Source: Microtetraspora glauca (GTDB lineage: Bacteria > Actinomycetota > Actinomycetes > Streptomycetales > Streptomycetaceae). From it: a stretch of 64,000 nucleotides of DNA. The notes under the pieces are model-generated. The model had not been told where the DNA came from, made no database searches, and worked only from the letters and a program-made list of their open reading frames with translations. Below, piece by piece: positions 22,379 to 30,455 of the stretch. Where the stretch lies: contig JOFO01000001.1 in assembly GCA_000721275.1 (NCBI GenBank), positions 186,001-250,000 on the forward strand, in the 5' to 3' direction. The number at the start of each line of letters is the position of its first letter. Within the stretch, counting starts at the first letter, position 1. The position numbers and the translations under genes are program-made.

Positions 22379-25300
22379 GCACGTCGCCGCCGGTGCGGAG
22401 GCGCACCGCCGAACCGTGGCGGGACTTGGTGACCTCCAGCTGGGCGGGGATGCGGCGGCGCAGGTCGGCGACGTGGCTGACGATGCCGACGCTGCGGTCC
22501 CGTTCGCGCAGCGAGTCGAGGACGTCCAGGACCTCGTCGAGGGTCTGGTCGTCGAGGCTGCCGAAGCCCTCGTCGATGAAGAGGGTGTCGAGGCGGACGC
22601 CGCCGGCCTCGTCGGTGACGACGTCGGCGAGGCCGAGGGCGAGCGCGAGCGAGGCGAAGAACGTCTCGCCGCCGGAGAGGGTGGCGGTGTCGCGTTCGTT
22701 GCCGGTCCAGGCGTCGACGACGTGCAGTCCGAGGCCGCTGCGGCGGGCGCCGGAGCGCGCGTCGGAGTGGACGAGGGTGTAGCGGCCGGACGACATCCGC
22801 TGGAGGCGGGCGGAGGCGGCCTCGGCGACCTGTTCGAGCCGGGCGGCGAGGACGTACGACTCCAGGCGCATGCGCCGTTCGTTCTCGGCGGAGGTGCCGG
22901 CGGTAAGTCCGGCGAGTCGCGCCACCCGGTCGTGTGCGGTGCGGAGCGGGCCCAGGGTCCGGGTCTCGGTCACGGCCTGGCGGGCGAGGCCGGCGAGGCC
23001 GGTGACCCGGTCGCGGGCGGCGGAGAGCGCGGCGCCGGCGGCCCGCAGCGCGCGTTCCGCGGCGGCGTGGACGGCTTCGGCGGCGGCCGGGTCGGCCGGC
23101 GGGAGCGCGGCGGCCTCCTGGACGCCGGGTTCGGCAAGCCGGTCGGCGACGGCCGCGGCCTCGGCCTGCCAGACGTCGAGCCGCTGCTGGCAGGCGCGGC
23201 GGGCGTGCTCGTCGAGGAGGGCGGCGGTGGCTTCGGCGGGGGTGGCGAATCCGGCGCGGTAGGCGGCGTCGGCGAGCTGGGCGTCGGCCTTCTTCAGGCG
23301 GTCGGCCGCCAGTTCCTCGTCGCGTACGGCTCCGGCGGCGGCGGCCAGGAGGGCGATGCGCCGCTCCAGCCGGTCGGCGTGTTCGGCCACGGTGGCGAAC
23401 GCGCCGCGTCCCCGTGCGACGTCCTCGGCGAGCGCGGCGCGCTGCCGTTCGACGGCTTCGCGCTGCGAGGTGCGGGCGGCGACCCGGCGTTCCGCCTCGC
23501 GCTGGGCGGCGGCGCGTTCCTCGTGTTCGCGCTCGGCCCGGGCCAGTGCCTCGCGCGCGACGTGGGTCTGGGCGGCGAGCGCGTGCGCCTCGGCGTGGCG
23601 GGCGGCGAGTGCGTCGGCCTGTTCGGCGAGTTCGGCGACCGAGGGCTGGCTCTGCTGCGCCTGTCCGGCGGCGGCGAGGGACTGGACTTCGTCGCGGGCG
23701 GCGGCGAGTGCTTCGCGGGTGCCGGCGAGTTCGCGTTCGGCGGCGCGGCCGGCGTCGTCGGCCTCCGTGTACCGGGCGTACGCGGCCTCCTCGGCGGCCC
23801 GGTCGACGTGGTCGGCGGTGGCGACGGCCGGGGCGGGGTGGCTGGTGGATCCGCACACCTGGCAGGCGTCGCCGTCGGTGAGGGCGGCGGCGAGTTCGGC
23901 GGCGATGCCGCGCAGGCGGCGGGACTTGAGGTCGAGCCAGGTCTCGTGGGCGGTGTTGCGGCGCTCGCGGGCGGCGGCGTACAGCTCCTCGGCGCGGGCC
24001 AGGCCGCGGGCGAGGCTGTCGCGGCGGCGGGCGGCGGCGAGGCGGAGGCGGAGGGGTTCGAGCCGGCCGGCGAGTTGTTCGGCGCGGGCAGCGGCCTCCT
24101 GCGCGGTGTCGACGCGCTGCTGGAGGGCGGCGCGCCGGGCCTCCCAGCCGGCGAGCCAGCCGGCCGCCTCCTGGAGGGCGTCCTCGTCGGCGCGGGCCTC
24201 GCGGTCGAGGTGGTCGCGTTCCGCGGCGAGTTCGGCGGCGCGGCTCTCGGCGCGGCGGGCGGCGGCGAGGCCGCCGAGGTCCTCGCGGAGCCGGTTCTCC
24301 AGGGCGGAGAGCTGTTCGGCCGGGGCCTCGGCGAGGTCGGGGGGCAGCAGGGAGCGGGCCGACGCGCGGGCGGCGAGGGCGGCGGCGTGCTCGCGTTCCG
24401 CGGCGTGGCGCAGGGCGAGGGCGGGGGCGACGCGTTCGGCCTTGAGGGCGAGGTCGAGGGCGCGCCGGTCGCGGTCCCGGTCGGGGATCCGGGCGGCGAG
24501 CGCCTCGCGGCGGCGCAGCGCGTCGGCGTGCCGGGCCTGGCGGGCGGCGAGGTCCCGGGCGTGTTCGGCCGCGGCGCGGGCCTCGGCCTCGGCGTGTTCG
24601 GCGGTGGCGAGGCGTACGGCGGCGATGTCGGCGGCCTCGCGGGCCTCGGTGCGGGCGACGGCGCCCCACGCGAGGACGGTCTCGGCGAGGCCGGGCTCGC
24701 CGGGCTTGGCGTCGACGGGGGTACGGGCGGCGGGCAGGCCCTCGGCGGCCTGGGCCATGCGGTGGGCGAGCGCGAGCAGCCGGGCGTCGCCCTGCTCGAC
24801 GCGGTGGGCGGCGGCGCGGCGCAGCTCGGCGAGGCGTTCCTCGACGGCGGCGAAGCGGCGGGTGTCGAAGAGCCGGCCGAGGAGTTTGCCGCGGGCCTCG
24901 GCGTCGGCGCGCAGGAAGCGGGCGAAGTCGCCCTGCGGGAGCAGCACGACCTGGCAGAACTGGTCCCGGCTCATGCCGAGGAGCCGGGTGATCTCCTCGC
25001 CGATCTCCTGGTGGGACTTGCTGAGGGCGGTCCACGCGCGCGTGGCGGGGTCGTACGCGCGCAGGGTGCTCTGGGCCTTCTCGGTGGTGAAGCCTCCGCC
25101 GCGCTTCTTGGGGCGCGGCTGGGCGGGGCGGCGCCGGAGCTCCAGGCGCCGGCCGGCGACGGTCAGGTCGAGCAGCACCTCGGTGGGGGTGTCCACGGGC
25201 GCGTGGTCGCTGCGGAGGGTGGTGCCGGGGGCCTGGCGGGCGCCGGGCACGCTTCCGTACAGGGCGAAGCAGACGGCGTCGAGGACGGACGTCTTGCCGG

Positions 25301-25415
25301 CGCCGGTCGGTCCGTGCAGGAGGAAGAGCCCGGCGCTGGACAGGGCGTCGAAGTCGACGGTCTGGGTGGTCGCGAAGGGACCGAAGGCGGTGATCTCCAG
25401 CCGGTGCAGCCTCAT
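22368..25415 (-). CDS. sbcC: Exonuclease SbcC (Rad50-like ATPase)
   Basis: 1015 aa from the ATG at 25415, overlapping the sbcD stop by 4 bp (ATGA). Walker A GPTGAGKTS is at ~34-42 and QVVLLPQGDFARFL (~150) the Q-loop. Long Ala/Glu/Arg-rich coiled coils follow, broken at the middle by the zinc hook CQVCGSTSHP. The ABC signature LSGGETFFASLALALG and Walker B FIDEGFGSLD lie near the end, with a D-loop and final VSHVADL. With SbcD it forms the SMC-like nuclease that cuts hairpins and blocked DNA ends in repair and replication. Confidence 0.96.
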   Translation of the reverse strand: MRLHRLEITAFGPFATTQTVDFDALSSAGLFLLHGPTGAGKTSVLDAVCFALYGSVPGARQAPGTTLRSDHAPVDTPTEVLLDLTVAGRRLELRRRPAQPRPKKRGGGFTTEKAQSTLRAYDPATRAWTALSKSHQEIGEEITRLLGMSRDQFCQVVLLPQGDFARFLRADAEARGKLLGRLFDTRRFAAVEERLAELRRAAAHRVEQGDARLLALAHRMAQAAEGLPAARTPVDAKPGEPGLAETVLAWGAVARTEAREAADIAAVRLATAEHAEAEARAAAEHARDLAARQARHADALRRREALAARIPDRDRDRRALDLALKAERVAPALALRHAAEREHAAALAARASARSLLPPDLAEAPAEQLSALENRLREDLGGLAAARRAESRAAELAAERDHLDREARADEDALQEAAGWLAGWEARRAALQQRVDTAQEAAARAEQLAGRLEPLRLRLAAARRRDSLARGLARAEELYAAARERRNTAHETWLDLKSRRLRGIAAELAAALTDGDACQVCGSTSHPAPAVATADHVDRAAEEAAYARYTEADDAGRAAERELAGTREALAAARDEVQSLAAAGQAQQSQPSVAELAEQADALAARHAEAHALAAQTHVAREALARAEREHEERAAAQREAERRVAARTSQREAVERQRAALAEDVARGRGAFATVAEHADRLERRIALLAAAAGAVRDEELAADRLKKADAQLADAAYRAGFATPAEATAALLDEHARRACQQRLDVWQAEAAAVADRLAEPGVQEAAALPPADPAAAEAVHAAAERALRAAGAALSAARDRVTGLAGLARQAVTETRTLGPLRTAHDRVARLAGLTAGTSAENERRMRLESYVLAARLEQVAEAASARLQRMSSGRYTLVHSDARSGARRSGLGLHVVDAWTGNERDTATLSGGETFFASLALALGLADVVTDEAGGVRLDTLFIDEGFGSLDDQTLDEVLDVLDSLRERDRSVGIVSHVADLRRRIPAQLEVTKSRHGSAVRLRTGGDVLSG

Positions 25416-26587
25416 CGGCCCCCCTCGCGCTCGGTGGTGGCGGCGTCGACGCGGACGTCGTCGAAGGCGCCGTACAGCACGGTCCGCTCGGCGGCGTCGA
25501 GTCCGCCGCCGGCCCGGACGTGGCTGACGAAGTCCTCGGCGATCTGCTGGTCGCTGCGGCCGCGGAGCCGCTGGGCGTAGGAGGCGAGGGGGTCGGTGTC
25601 GGCGCGGTCCGGCTCGAAGACGAGGTGGAGCGTGTGCGGGAAGCGTGCGGTGAGCCGGGCCATCGGGTCGTGGGGGCGTACGGCGTCGGTGAGGGTGGCC
25701 TCGATCCAGGAGTCCCGGTGCCGGTCGTGGGCGGGGTCGGCGAGGAGGTCGTCGAGGCGGCCCCGGAGGCGGGCGAGGGGGCGCGGCACGGGGCAGTCGA
25801 CGCGTTCGGCGGCGGTGACGGCCCCGTCGGCGCCGAGGTCGATCAGCCACATCGTCTTGCGGTGCCCGGCCTCGGAGAAGGAGTACGCGAGCGGGGAGCC
25901 GGAGTAGCGCACGCGCGGGGTGAGGGTCTGGGAGCCGTGGAGGTGGCCGAGGGCCACGTAGTCGACGCCGTCGAAGACGCCGGCGGGGACGGCGGCGACG
26001 CCGCCGACGGTGATGTCGCGTTCGCTGTCGCTGGGCGCGCCGCCGGCGACGAAGGCGTGGGCGAGGACGATCGAGCGGGTGCCGGCGGGGCGTGCGGCGA
26101 GGTCGGCGCGGACGCGGTCCATGGCGGCGGCGAGCACGGCCTCGTGGCCGGACTTGGCGGCGCCGAGCTGTTCGCGGACGAGCGCGGGTTCCAGGTACGG
26201 CAGGCCGTAGAGGGCGACGTCGCCGTGGGCGTCGGTGAGGACGACGGGGGTGCCGATGCCTGCCGGGTCCGTACGGAGGTGGATGCCGGCGCGGCCGAGG
26301 AGTCCGGCGCCGACGCCGAGGCGGCGGGCGGAGTCGTGGTTGCCGGAGATCATGACCGTGGGCACGTCCGCCTCGGCGAGCCGGTGCAGGGCGCGGTCGA
26401 AGAGTTCGACGGCGGCCAGCGGCGGCACGGCGCGGTCGTAGACGTCGCCGGCGACGAGGACGGCGTCCACCTCGCGGTCGCGGGCGGTGGCGACGAGGTG
26501 GTCGAGGAAGGCGGCCTGGGCGTCGAGGAGGCCGACGCGGTGGAAGGACCGGCCGAGGTGCCAGTCCGAGGTGTGCAGGAACCTCAC
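25412..26587 (-). CDS. sbcD: Exonuclease SbcD (Mre11-like nuclease)
   Basis: 391 aa from GTG 26587, giving MRFLHTSDWHLGRSFHR; longer frames upstream are low-complexity. All Mre11/calcineurin phosphoesterase motifs are present: SDWHLG, VAGDVYDRAVPP, ISGNHDSARRLG, VLAHAFVAGG, and DYVALGHLHG. It is the Mn-dependent 3'-5' exonuclease/endonuclease partner of SbcC, with which it is translationally coupled. Upstream lies a 239-bp gap with a CTG/CCG-rich repetitive stretch. Confidence 0.96.
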   Translation of the reverse strand: MRFLHTSDWHLGRSFHRVGLLDAQAAFLDHLVATARDREVDAVLVAGDVYDRAVPPLAAVELFDRALHRLAEADVPTVMISGNHDSARRLGVGAGLLGRAGIHLRTDPAGIGTPVVLTDAHGDVALYGLPYLEPALVREQLGAAKSGHEAVLAAAMDRVRADLAARPAGTRSIVLAHAFVAGGAPSDSERDITVGGVAAVPAGVFDGVDYVALGHLHGSQTLTPRVRYSGSPLAYSFSEAGHRKTMWLIDLGADGAVTAAERVDCPVPRPLARLRGRLDDLLADPAHDRHRDSWIEATLTDAVRPHDPMARLTARFPHTLHLVFEPDRADTDPLASYAQRLRGRSDQQIAEDFVSHVRAGGGLDAAERTVLYGAFDDVRVDAATTEREGGR

Positions 26588-26635
26588 GTCGTCGTCCCAC
26601 CCCGCATGCGCGTGCCGCCCCTCGCCCCTGATGTC

Positions 26636-26770
26636 GCTGTTACCGCTGTTGCTGCTGTTGCCGCTGTTGTCGCCTGTTACCGCTGATGTGGCTGCTGCCG
26701 TCGGCGTCTGTGCCGTGTGTGCGCCGCACGTGTGCGCCCGCCACATGTGCGGGCACCACGCTAACCCGGC
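26636..26770. repeat. Low-complexity stretch upstream of sbcD
   Basis: From ~26636 to 26700 the sequence is built of degenerate CTGTTGC/CCGCTGTT/GTTACCGCTG units; from ~26710 to 26770 several short palindromes follow (CACGTG, CACATGTG) among CGCAC/GTGCG runs. On the minus strand this would be the sbcD leader or promoter region. No clear -10/-35 pair was found. Confidence 0.5.
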
Positions 26771-26826
26771 GGAGGGTGTGGGCGGGGCCACATGGGGGGG
26801 ATACGGCCGCCGGTCCGGCGGGAGGG

Positions 26827-27453
26827 TCAGGCGTCGCCGTACGCCTCGCCGCCGAGTTCCATGGTGGCGGTGCCGGCGGTGGCGTCGGCGAGCCATGCGC
26901 GGAAGGCGGGCACGTCGGCGTCGGGGAGGCCGATCTCCAGGGTGACGGCGTCGGCGTACCGCACGTCGCGCACGGCGCGGCCGGTCGAGCGCAGGTCGTT
27001 CTCCAGCTTTCCGGCCCGCTGGTGGTCGACGGTCACGGTGGCGAGGCGGTAGCGCCGGCGGGTGACGGTGCCGAGTTCGTCGAGGGCTTCGCCGACGACG
27101 CCGCCGTACGCCCGGATCAGGCCGCCCGCGCCCAGTTTCACGCCTCCGTAGTAGCGGGTGACGACGGCGGCGACGTACCGCATCTCGCGGCGGAGCAGCA
27201 TCTGGAGCATGGGGACCCCGGCGGTGCCGCCGGGTTCGCCGTCGTCGCTCGCCTTCTGGACGGAGGCGTCGGCGCCGAGGACGTACGCGAAGCAGTTGTG
27301 CGTGGCCGTCGGGTGCTCGCGGCGGATCCGCGCCACGAACTCCTGCGCCTCCTGTTCGTCGGCGACCGGTGCGATCGCGCAGAGGAAGCGCGAGCGGTTG
27401 ATCTCGGTCTCGTGGACGCCCTCGCGGGCCGGCGTGCGGTACTGCTCCTGCAT
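26827..27453 (-). CDS. YigZ/IMPACT family protein
   Basis: 208 aa from the ATG at 27453. The N-terminal IMPACT/UPF0029 domain is typical: EINRSRFLCAIAPVADEQEA, HNCFAYVLG, SDDGEPGGTAGVPML, VVTRYYGGVKLGAGGLIRAY. The ~70-residue C-terminal DUF1949 domain (LATVTVDHQRAGKLENDL...) completes the usual YigZ length. Its biochemical role is uncertain; relatives of eukaryotic IMPACT affect translation control. It is divergent from the CoA-binding protein gene, with a long inverted repeat between. Confidence 0.93.
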   Translation of the reverse strand: MQEQYRTPAREGVHETEINRSRFLCAIAPVADEQEAQEFVARIRREHPTATHNCFAYVLGADASVQKASDDGEPGGTAGVPMLQMLLRREMRYVAAVVTRYYGGVKLGAGGLIRAYGGVVGEALDELGTVTRRRYRLATVTVDHQRAGKLENDLRSTGRAVRDVRYADAVTLEIGLPDADVPAFRAWLADATAGTATMELGGEAYGDA

Positions 27454-27542
27454 TCCGCCAGCCTACGTGCCGGGAGCGGCGCCTTCGCCGGGCAGTGCCC
27501 CGCCGGCGGGAACGATCCTGCGTTCAGGCGGGCGGGAAGGAT

Positions 27543-27593
27543 CTGCCGCCCCGGCGGGTTCCCCAGACGGCAGAAGCCCCGCCGGGGCGGCAG
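27543..27593. repeat. 16-bp perfect inverted repeat in the CoA-binding protein leader
   Basis: CTGCCGCCCCGGCGGG (27543-27558) and CCCGCCGGGGCGGCAG (27578-27593) are exact complements around a 19-nt spacer, ending 24 bp before the ATG at 27618. It may be a regulatory RNA structure, terminator or operator. Confidence 0.6.
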
Positions 27594-27617
27594 ACGGACG
27601 GAAAGAAGGAACGAAGG

Positions 27618-28058
27618 ATGAGCGTCGACACCACGACCGGCGAGGCGACGGAGCGTTCCGAGGAGGAGACCGTACGCCGGATCCTGACGGGCACGGGTGA
27701 CACGTGGGCGATCGTGGGCCTGTCGTCCAACCGGGAGCGCGCCGCCTACGGGGTGGCCGCCGTCCTCCAGCGCTTCGGCAAGCGGATCGTTCCGGTCCAT
27801 CCGAAGGCGGAGACGGTCCACGGCGAGCCGGGCTACGCCTCCCTCGCCGACATCCCCTTCCCGGTCGACGTCGTGGACGTCTTCGTCAACAGCGACCTCG
27901 CCGGCGCGGTCGCCGACGAGGCGCGGGAGATCGGCGCGAAGGCGGTGTGGTTCCAGCTCGGCGTCGTCGACGAGGCGGCGTACGCCCGCACGACGGACGC
28001 CGGGCTCGACATGGTGATGGACCGCTGCCCCGCGATCGAGATCCCGCGCCTGGGCTGA
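27618..28058 (+). CDS. CoA-binding domain protein (YccU type)
   Basis: 146 aa from the ATG at 27618, preceded by purine-rich GAAAGAAGGAACGAAGG. It is a single Rossmann-like CoA-binding domain: WAIVGLSSNRERAAYGVA, KRIVPVHPKAETVHGEPGYASL, VDVVDVFVNSDLAG, KAVWFQLGVVDEAAY and DRCPAIEIPRL, as in the succinyl-CoA synthetase alpha N-domain, but without the phospho-His or ATP-grasp parts. Small stand-alone proteins of this type bind CoA thioesters and have no agreed function. Cytoplasmic. Confidence 0.9.
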   Translation: MSVDTTTGEATERSEEETVRRILTGTGDTWAIVGLSSNRERAAYGVAAVLQRFGKRIVPVHPKAETVHGEPGYASLADIPFPVDVVDVFVNSDLAGAVADEAREIGAKAVWFQLGVVDEAAYARTTDAGLDMVMDRCPAIEIPRLG

Positions 28059-28093
28059 CTCCTCCTGTCCGACGGCGGTCGTACGACACGCCG

Positions 28094-28657
28094 TCAGGCG
28101 GCGGGCACGCCCAGCCCCTCCAGGACGACGGCGTTCGGGAGCTGGGCGAACGCCTTGCCCGGGAGGATGATCTTGCCGCGGCGGCGTCCGCTGCCGACCA
28201 GGACCCACGGGGTGTCCACGACGGCGGCGTCCACGAGGAGCGGCCAGTCGGCGGGGAGGCCGATCGGGGTGATGCCGCCGTACTCCATGCCGCTGTCGCC
28301 GGTCGCGGTGTCCATCGGCGCGAAGCGCACCTTGCGGGCGCCGAGGTGTCTGCGTACGACGCCGTTGACGTCCACGCGGGTCGCGGACTTCACCACGCAC
28401 GCGGCGAGGGTCGTCGTCTCGCCGCGCTTCCCGGCGACGACGACGCAGTTGGCGGACTGGTCGAGGAGCGCGGGGCCGTGGTGCTCGACGAAGACGGCGG
28501 TGTCGGCGATGGCGGGGTCGGTGTCGACGTACAGGACCTGGTCGGCGGGGACCGGGCCGCTCCAGCCGCGGACCGCCGCGGCGACGGGCGGGGTGAGCAG
28601 GTCCAGGCAGTCGGGGGCGGGCAGGGCGTCGTCGAAGTCTCCGATGGGTGCGCGCAT
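28094..28657 (-). CDS. YbaK/ProX-type aminoacyl-tRNA deacylase domain protein
   Basis: 187 aa from the ATG at 28657; a GTG three codons upstream (28666) is an alternative. The YbaK/aaRS-editing fold is indicated by ANCVVVAGKRGETTTLAACV (Lys for substrate), then VRRHLGARKVRFAP and TGDSGMEYGGITPIGLP. These proteins hydrolyse mischarged tRNAs such as Cys-tRNA(Pro) or Ala-tRNA(Pro), in trans. The N-terminal ~50 residues are less conserved. It is convergent with the CoA-binding gene (35 bp) and follows the XRE-cupin gene across a repeat array. Confidence 0.85.
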   Translation of the reverse strand: MRAPIGDFDDALPAPDCLDLLTPPVAAAVRGWSGPVPADQVLYVDTDPAIADTAVFVEHHGPALLDQSANCVVVAGKRGETTTLAACVVKSATRVDVNGVVRRHLGARKVRFAPMDTATGDSGMEYGGITPIGLPADWPLLVDAAVVDTPWVLVGSGRRRGKIILPGKAFAQLPNAVVLEGLGVPAA

Positions 28658-28697
28658 GCCCGTCACGCTAGCCGCTGCGGCCCGCCGCGCGGCCGTG

Positions 28698-28840
28698 CGT
28701 CTCAGCGTGCGGGCGGATCGGGCACATGCCTTCGCATACGGGCGGATCGAGCGGATGTCTCGGCGCGCCGGCGGGATTCGGGTGTCTCAGCGCGCCGGCG
28801 GGATCGCGCGGGTGTCTCAGCGCGCAGGCGGGATCGAGAC
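28698..28840. repeat. Tandem duplications of the 3' end of the XRE-cupin gene
   Basis: Three good copies of a ~27-30-bp unit built on GTGTCTCAGCGCGCCGGCG start near 28755, 28782 and 28812, and diverged pieces lie near 28698 and 28735. The 28812 copy contains the stop codon and last codons (IPPAR) of the XRE-cupin gene, so the array has grown from the gene end outward. Confidence 0.7.
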
Positions 28841-29389
28841 GGCCATGGTCATCTCGACCGTCTCCTCGCCGTCGTTGCGGTACGTGTGCGGGGCCGCGGC
28901 CTCGAAGACGGCGGAGGTGCCGGCGGGGACGGTGTGCGCGACGCCGTCGACGACCAGGGTGAGCACGCCGGCGACGACGTGCAGCAGCTCGGTGGTGCCC
29001 TGCGGGTGCGGGTCGGAGGCGCTGCCCTCGCCCGGCTGCAGGGACCAGGACCAGAGTTCGAGCGGGCCGCGGGCCTCGGTGCCGACGAGCAGCGTGGTGT
29101 GGCTGCCGGCCGGGGTGGACCACATGCGGACGGCCTGCTCCGGCGGGACCAGCCGGACGTGGGGGCCCTGCTCGTGGTCGAGGAGGGTGGTGATGGAGAC
29201 GCCGAGGGCGTCGGCCAGCTTGACGGTGGTGCCGACGCTCGGGTTCGTCCGCGCCTGCTCGATCTGGATGATCATGCCGCGGCTGACCCCGGAACGGGCG
29301 GCGAGCGCGTCCAGGGTGAAGCCCCGTTCGTTGCGCCAGCGCTTCAGGTTGCGGGCGAGCGACTGGGTCAGCTGGTCGAGGTCCGACAC
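28817..29389 (-). CDS. XRE-family regulator with cupin domain
   Basis: 190 aa from the GTG at 29389 (VSDLDQLTQSLARNLKRW), with GGACGGAA just upstream; a TTG at 29422 adds 11 residues without a better site. HTH_3 domain at ~8-65 (LDALAARSGVSRGMIIQIEQ, RTNPSVGTTVKLADALG); cupin at ~95-185 (WSWSLQPGEGSASDPHPQGTTELLHVV). Such regulators sense small molecules through the cupin barrel. It is divergent from a DMT exporter and probably controls it. The gene's 3' end is tandemly duplicated downstream. Confidence 0.92.
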   Translation of the reverse strand: MSDLDQLTQSLARNLKRWRNERGFTLDALAARSGVSRGMIIQIEQARTNPSVGTTVKLADALGVSITTLLDHEQGPHVRLVPPEQAVRMWSTPAGSHTTLLVGTEARGPLELWSWSLQPGEGSASDPHPQGTTELLHVVAGVLTLVVDGVAHTVPAGTSAVFEAAAPHTYRNDGEETVEMTMAVSIPPAR

Positions 29390-29423
29390 GTTCCGTCCAA
29401 TATCCTCGATGACACGGTTCAAC

Positions 29424-29474
29424 AGACTGCACTACGGTGACGTGCGCCCGACTGTGCACTGCACTGTACTGTGC
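29424..29474. promoter_or_regulatory. Repeated operator-like motifs between xre-cupin and DMT genes
   Basis: ACTGCACT occurs at 29426-29433 and 29458-29465, the latter within the repetitive ACTGTGCACTGCACTGTACT run (29451 on) that also contains GCAC/GTGC inverted repeats. Their place in the 118-bp divergent gap makes them candidate sites for the XRE regulator. Confidence 0.45.
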
Positions 29475-29507
29475 CGCCCAGCCCCGTACCCGCCCCCGAG
29501 GAACCCC

Positions 29508-30371
29508 ATGACCGCCGTGTTCGCCCTGGCCACCGCCCTGCTGTGGGGGTTCGCCGACTTCGGGGGCGGGCTGCTCACCCGCCGCATCCCCGCCCTCACC
29601 GTCGTCGTGGTCTCGCAGTGCCTCGCGGTCGCCGTCCTGGGCACGGTCGTCGTCGCCACGGCGGCGTGGACCGAGGCCGGGCCCGAGCTGTGGTTCGCGG
29701 TCGCGGCGGGCGTCGTCGGGCCGGCCGCCATGCTCGCCTTCTACAAGGCGCTCGCGCTCGGCCCGATGGGCGTCGTCTCGCCGCTCGGCTCGCTCGGCGT
29801 GGTCGTCCCCGTGACGGTCGGGCTGCTGCTCGGCGACCGGCCGGGGCTGTTCCAGGTCGGCGGCATCGCCGCGGCGGTCGTGGGCATCGTCCTCGCGGGC
29901 GGCCCCGAGCTGCGCGGCGCGCCGGTGCGGCGGCAGGCGGTCCTGCTCACGCTCTTCGCCGCATTCGGGTTCGGCGCCGTCATGGCGCTGATCGCGGAGG
30001 CGTCGACCACGCTGACCGGCCTGTTCCTGGCGCTGTTCGTGCAGCGCGTGACCAATGTGGCGGTCGGCGGCGCGGCCCTGTGGCTCTCCGTGCGGCGCGG
30101 CGCCCGCGCGCTGCCCGCCGACGGGTTCCGGGTGATCCGCGGCGCGCTGCCGGCGCTCGCGTTCGTGGGCCTCGCCGACGTGGCCGCGAACGGCACGTAC
30201 GCGCTGGCCGCGCAGCGCGGGCCCGTCCTCGTCGCCGCCGTCCTCGCGAGCCTCTACCCGGTGGTGACGGCGCTCGCCGCCTTCGGCGTCCTGCGCGAAC
30301 GGCTCCGCGCCGTCCAGGCGGCGGGCGCCGGCCTGGCGCTCGTCGGCACGGTGCTCATCGCGGGTGGCTGA
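29508..30371 (+). CDS. EamA/DMT-family transporter
   Basis: 287 aa from the ATG at 29508 with GAGGAA upstream. Ten predicted membrane segments form two EamA halves, beginning MTAVFALATALLWGFADFGG and ending with SLYPVVTALAAFGVLRERL and AGAGLALVGTVLIAGG. It probably exports a metabolite or drug. Control by the divergent XRE-cupin protein is likely. Distinct from the DMT gene at 8216-9394. Confidence 0.9.
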   Translation: MTAVFALATALLWGFADFGGGLLTRRIPALTVVVVSQCLAVAVLGTVVVATAAWTEAGPELWFAVAAGVVGPAAMLAFYKALALGPMGVVSPLGSLGVVVPVTVGLLLGDRPGLFQVGGIAAAVVGIVLAGGPELRGAPVRRQAVLLTLFAAFGFGAVMALIAEASTTLTGLFLALFVQRVTNVAVGGAALWLSVRRGARALPADGFRVIRGALPALAFVGLADVAANGTYALAAQRGPVLVAAVLASLYPVVTALAAFGVLRERLRAVQAAGAGLALVGTVLIAGG

Positions 30372-30379
30372 GGCGGCCG

Positions 30380-30455
30380 GGCGCGCCGCGCCTCGGAAGC
30401 CCGCGCCTCGCGAACTCGCGCCGCGCCTCAGGAGCACGCGCCGCGCCTGAGCAGC
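30380..30455. repeat. CGCGCCGCGCCT-rich degenerate repeats
   Basis: The convergent gap between the DMT and acyltransferase genes holds about four degenerate CGCGCCGCGCCTCRGGA units. No terminator hairpin of usual form is seen. Confidence 0.4.

Noticed and set aside
22416..25580. Long + strand frames opposite sbcC
   Set aside because: Gly- and Ala/Arg-rich shadow translations of sbcC; no motif, and sbcC has full conserved architecture on the other strand.
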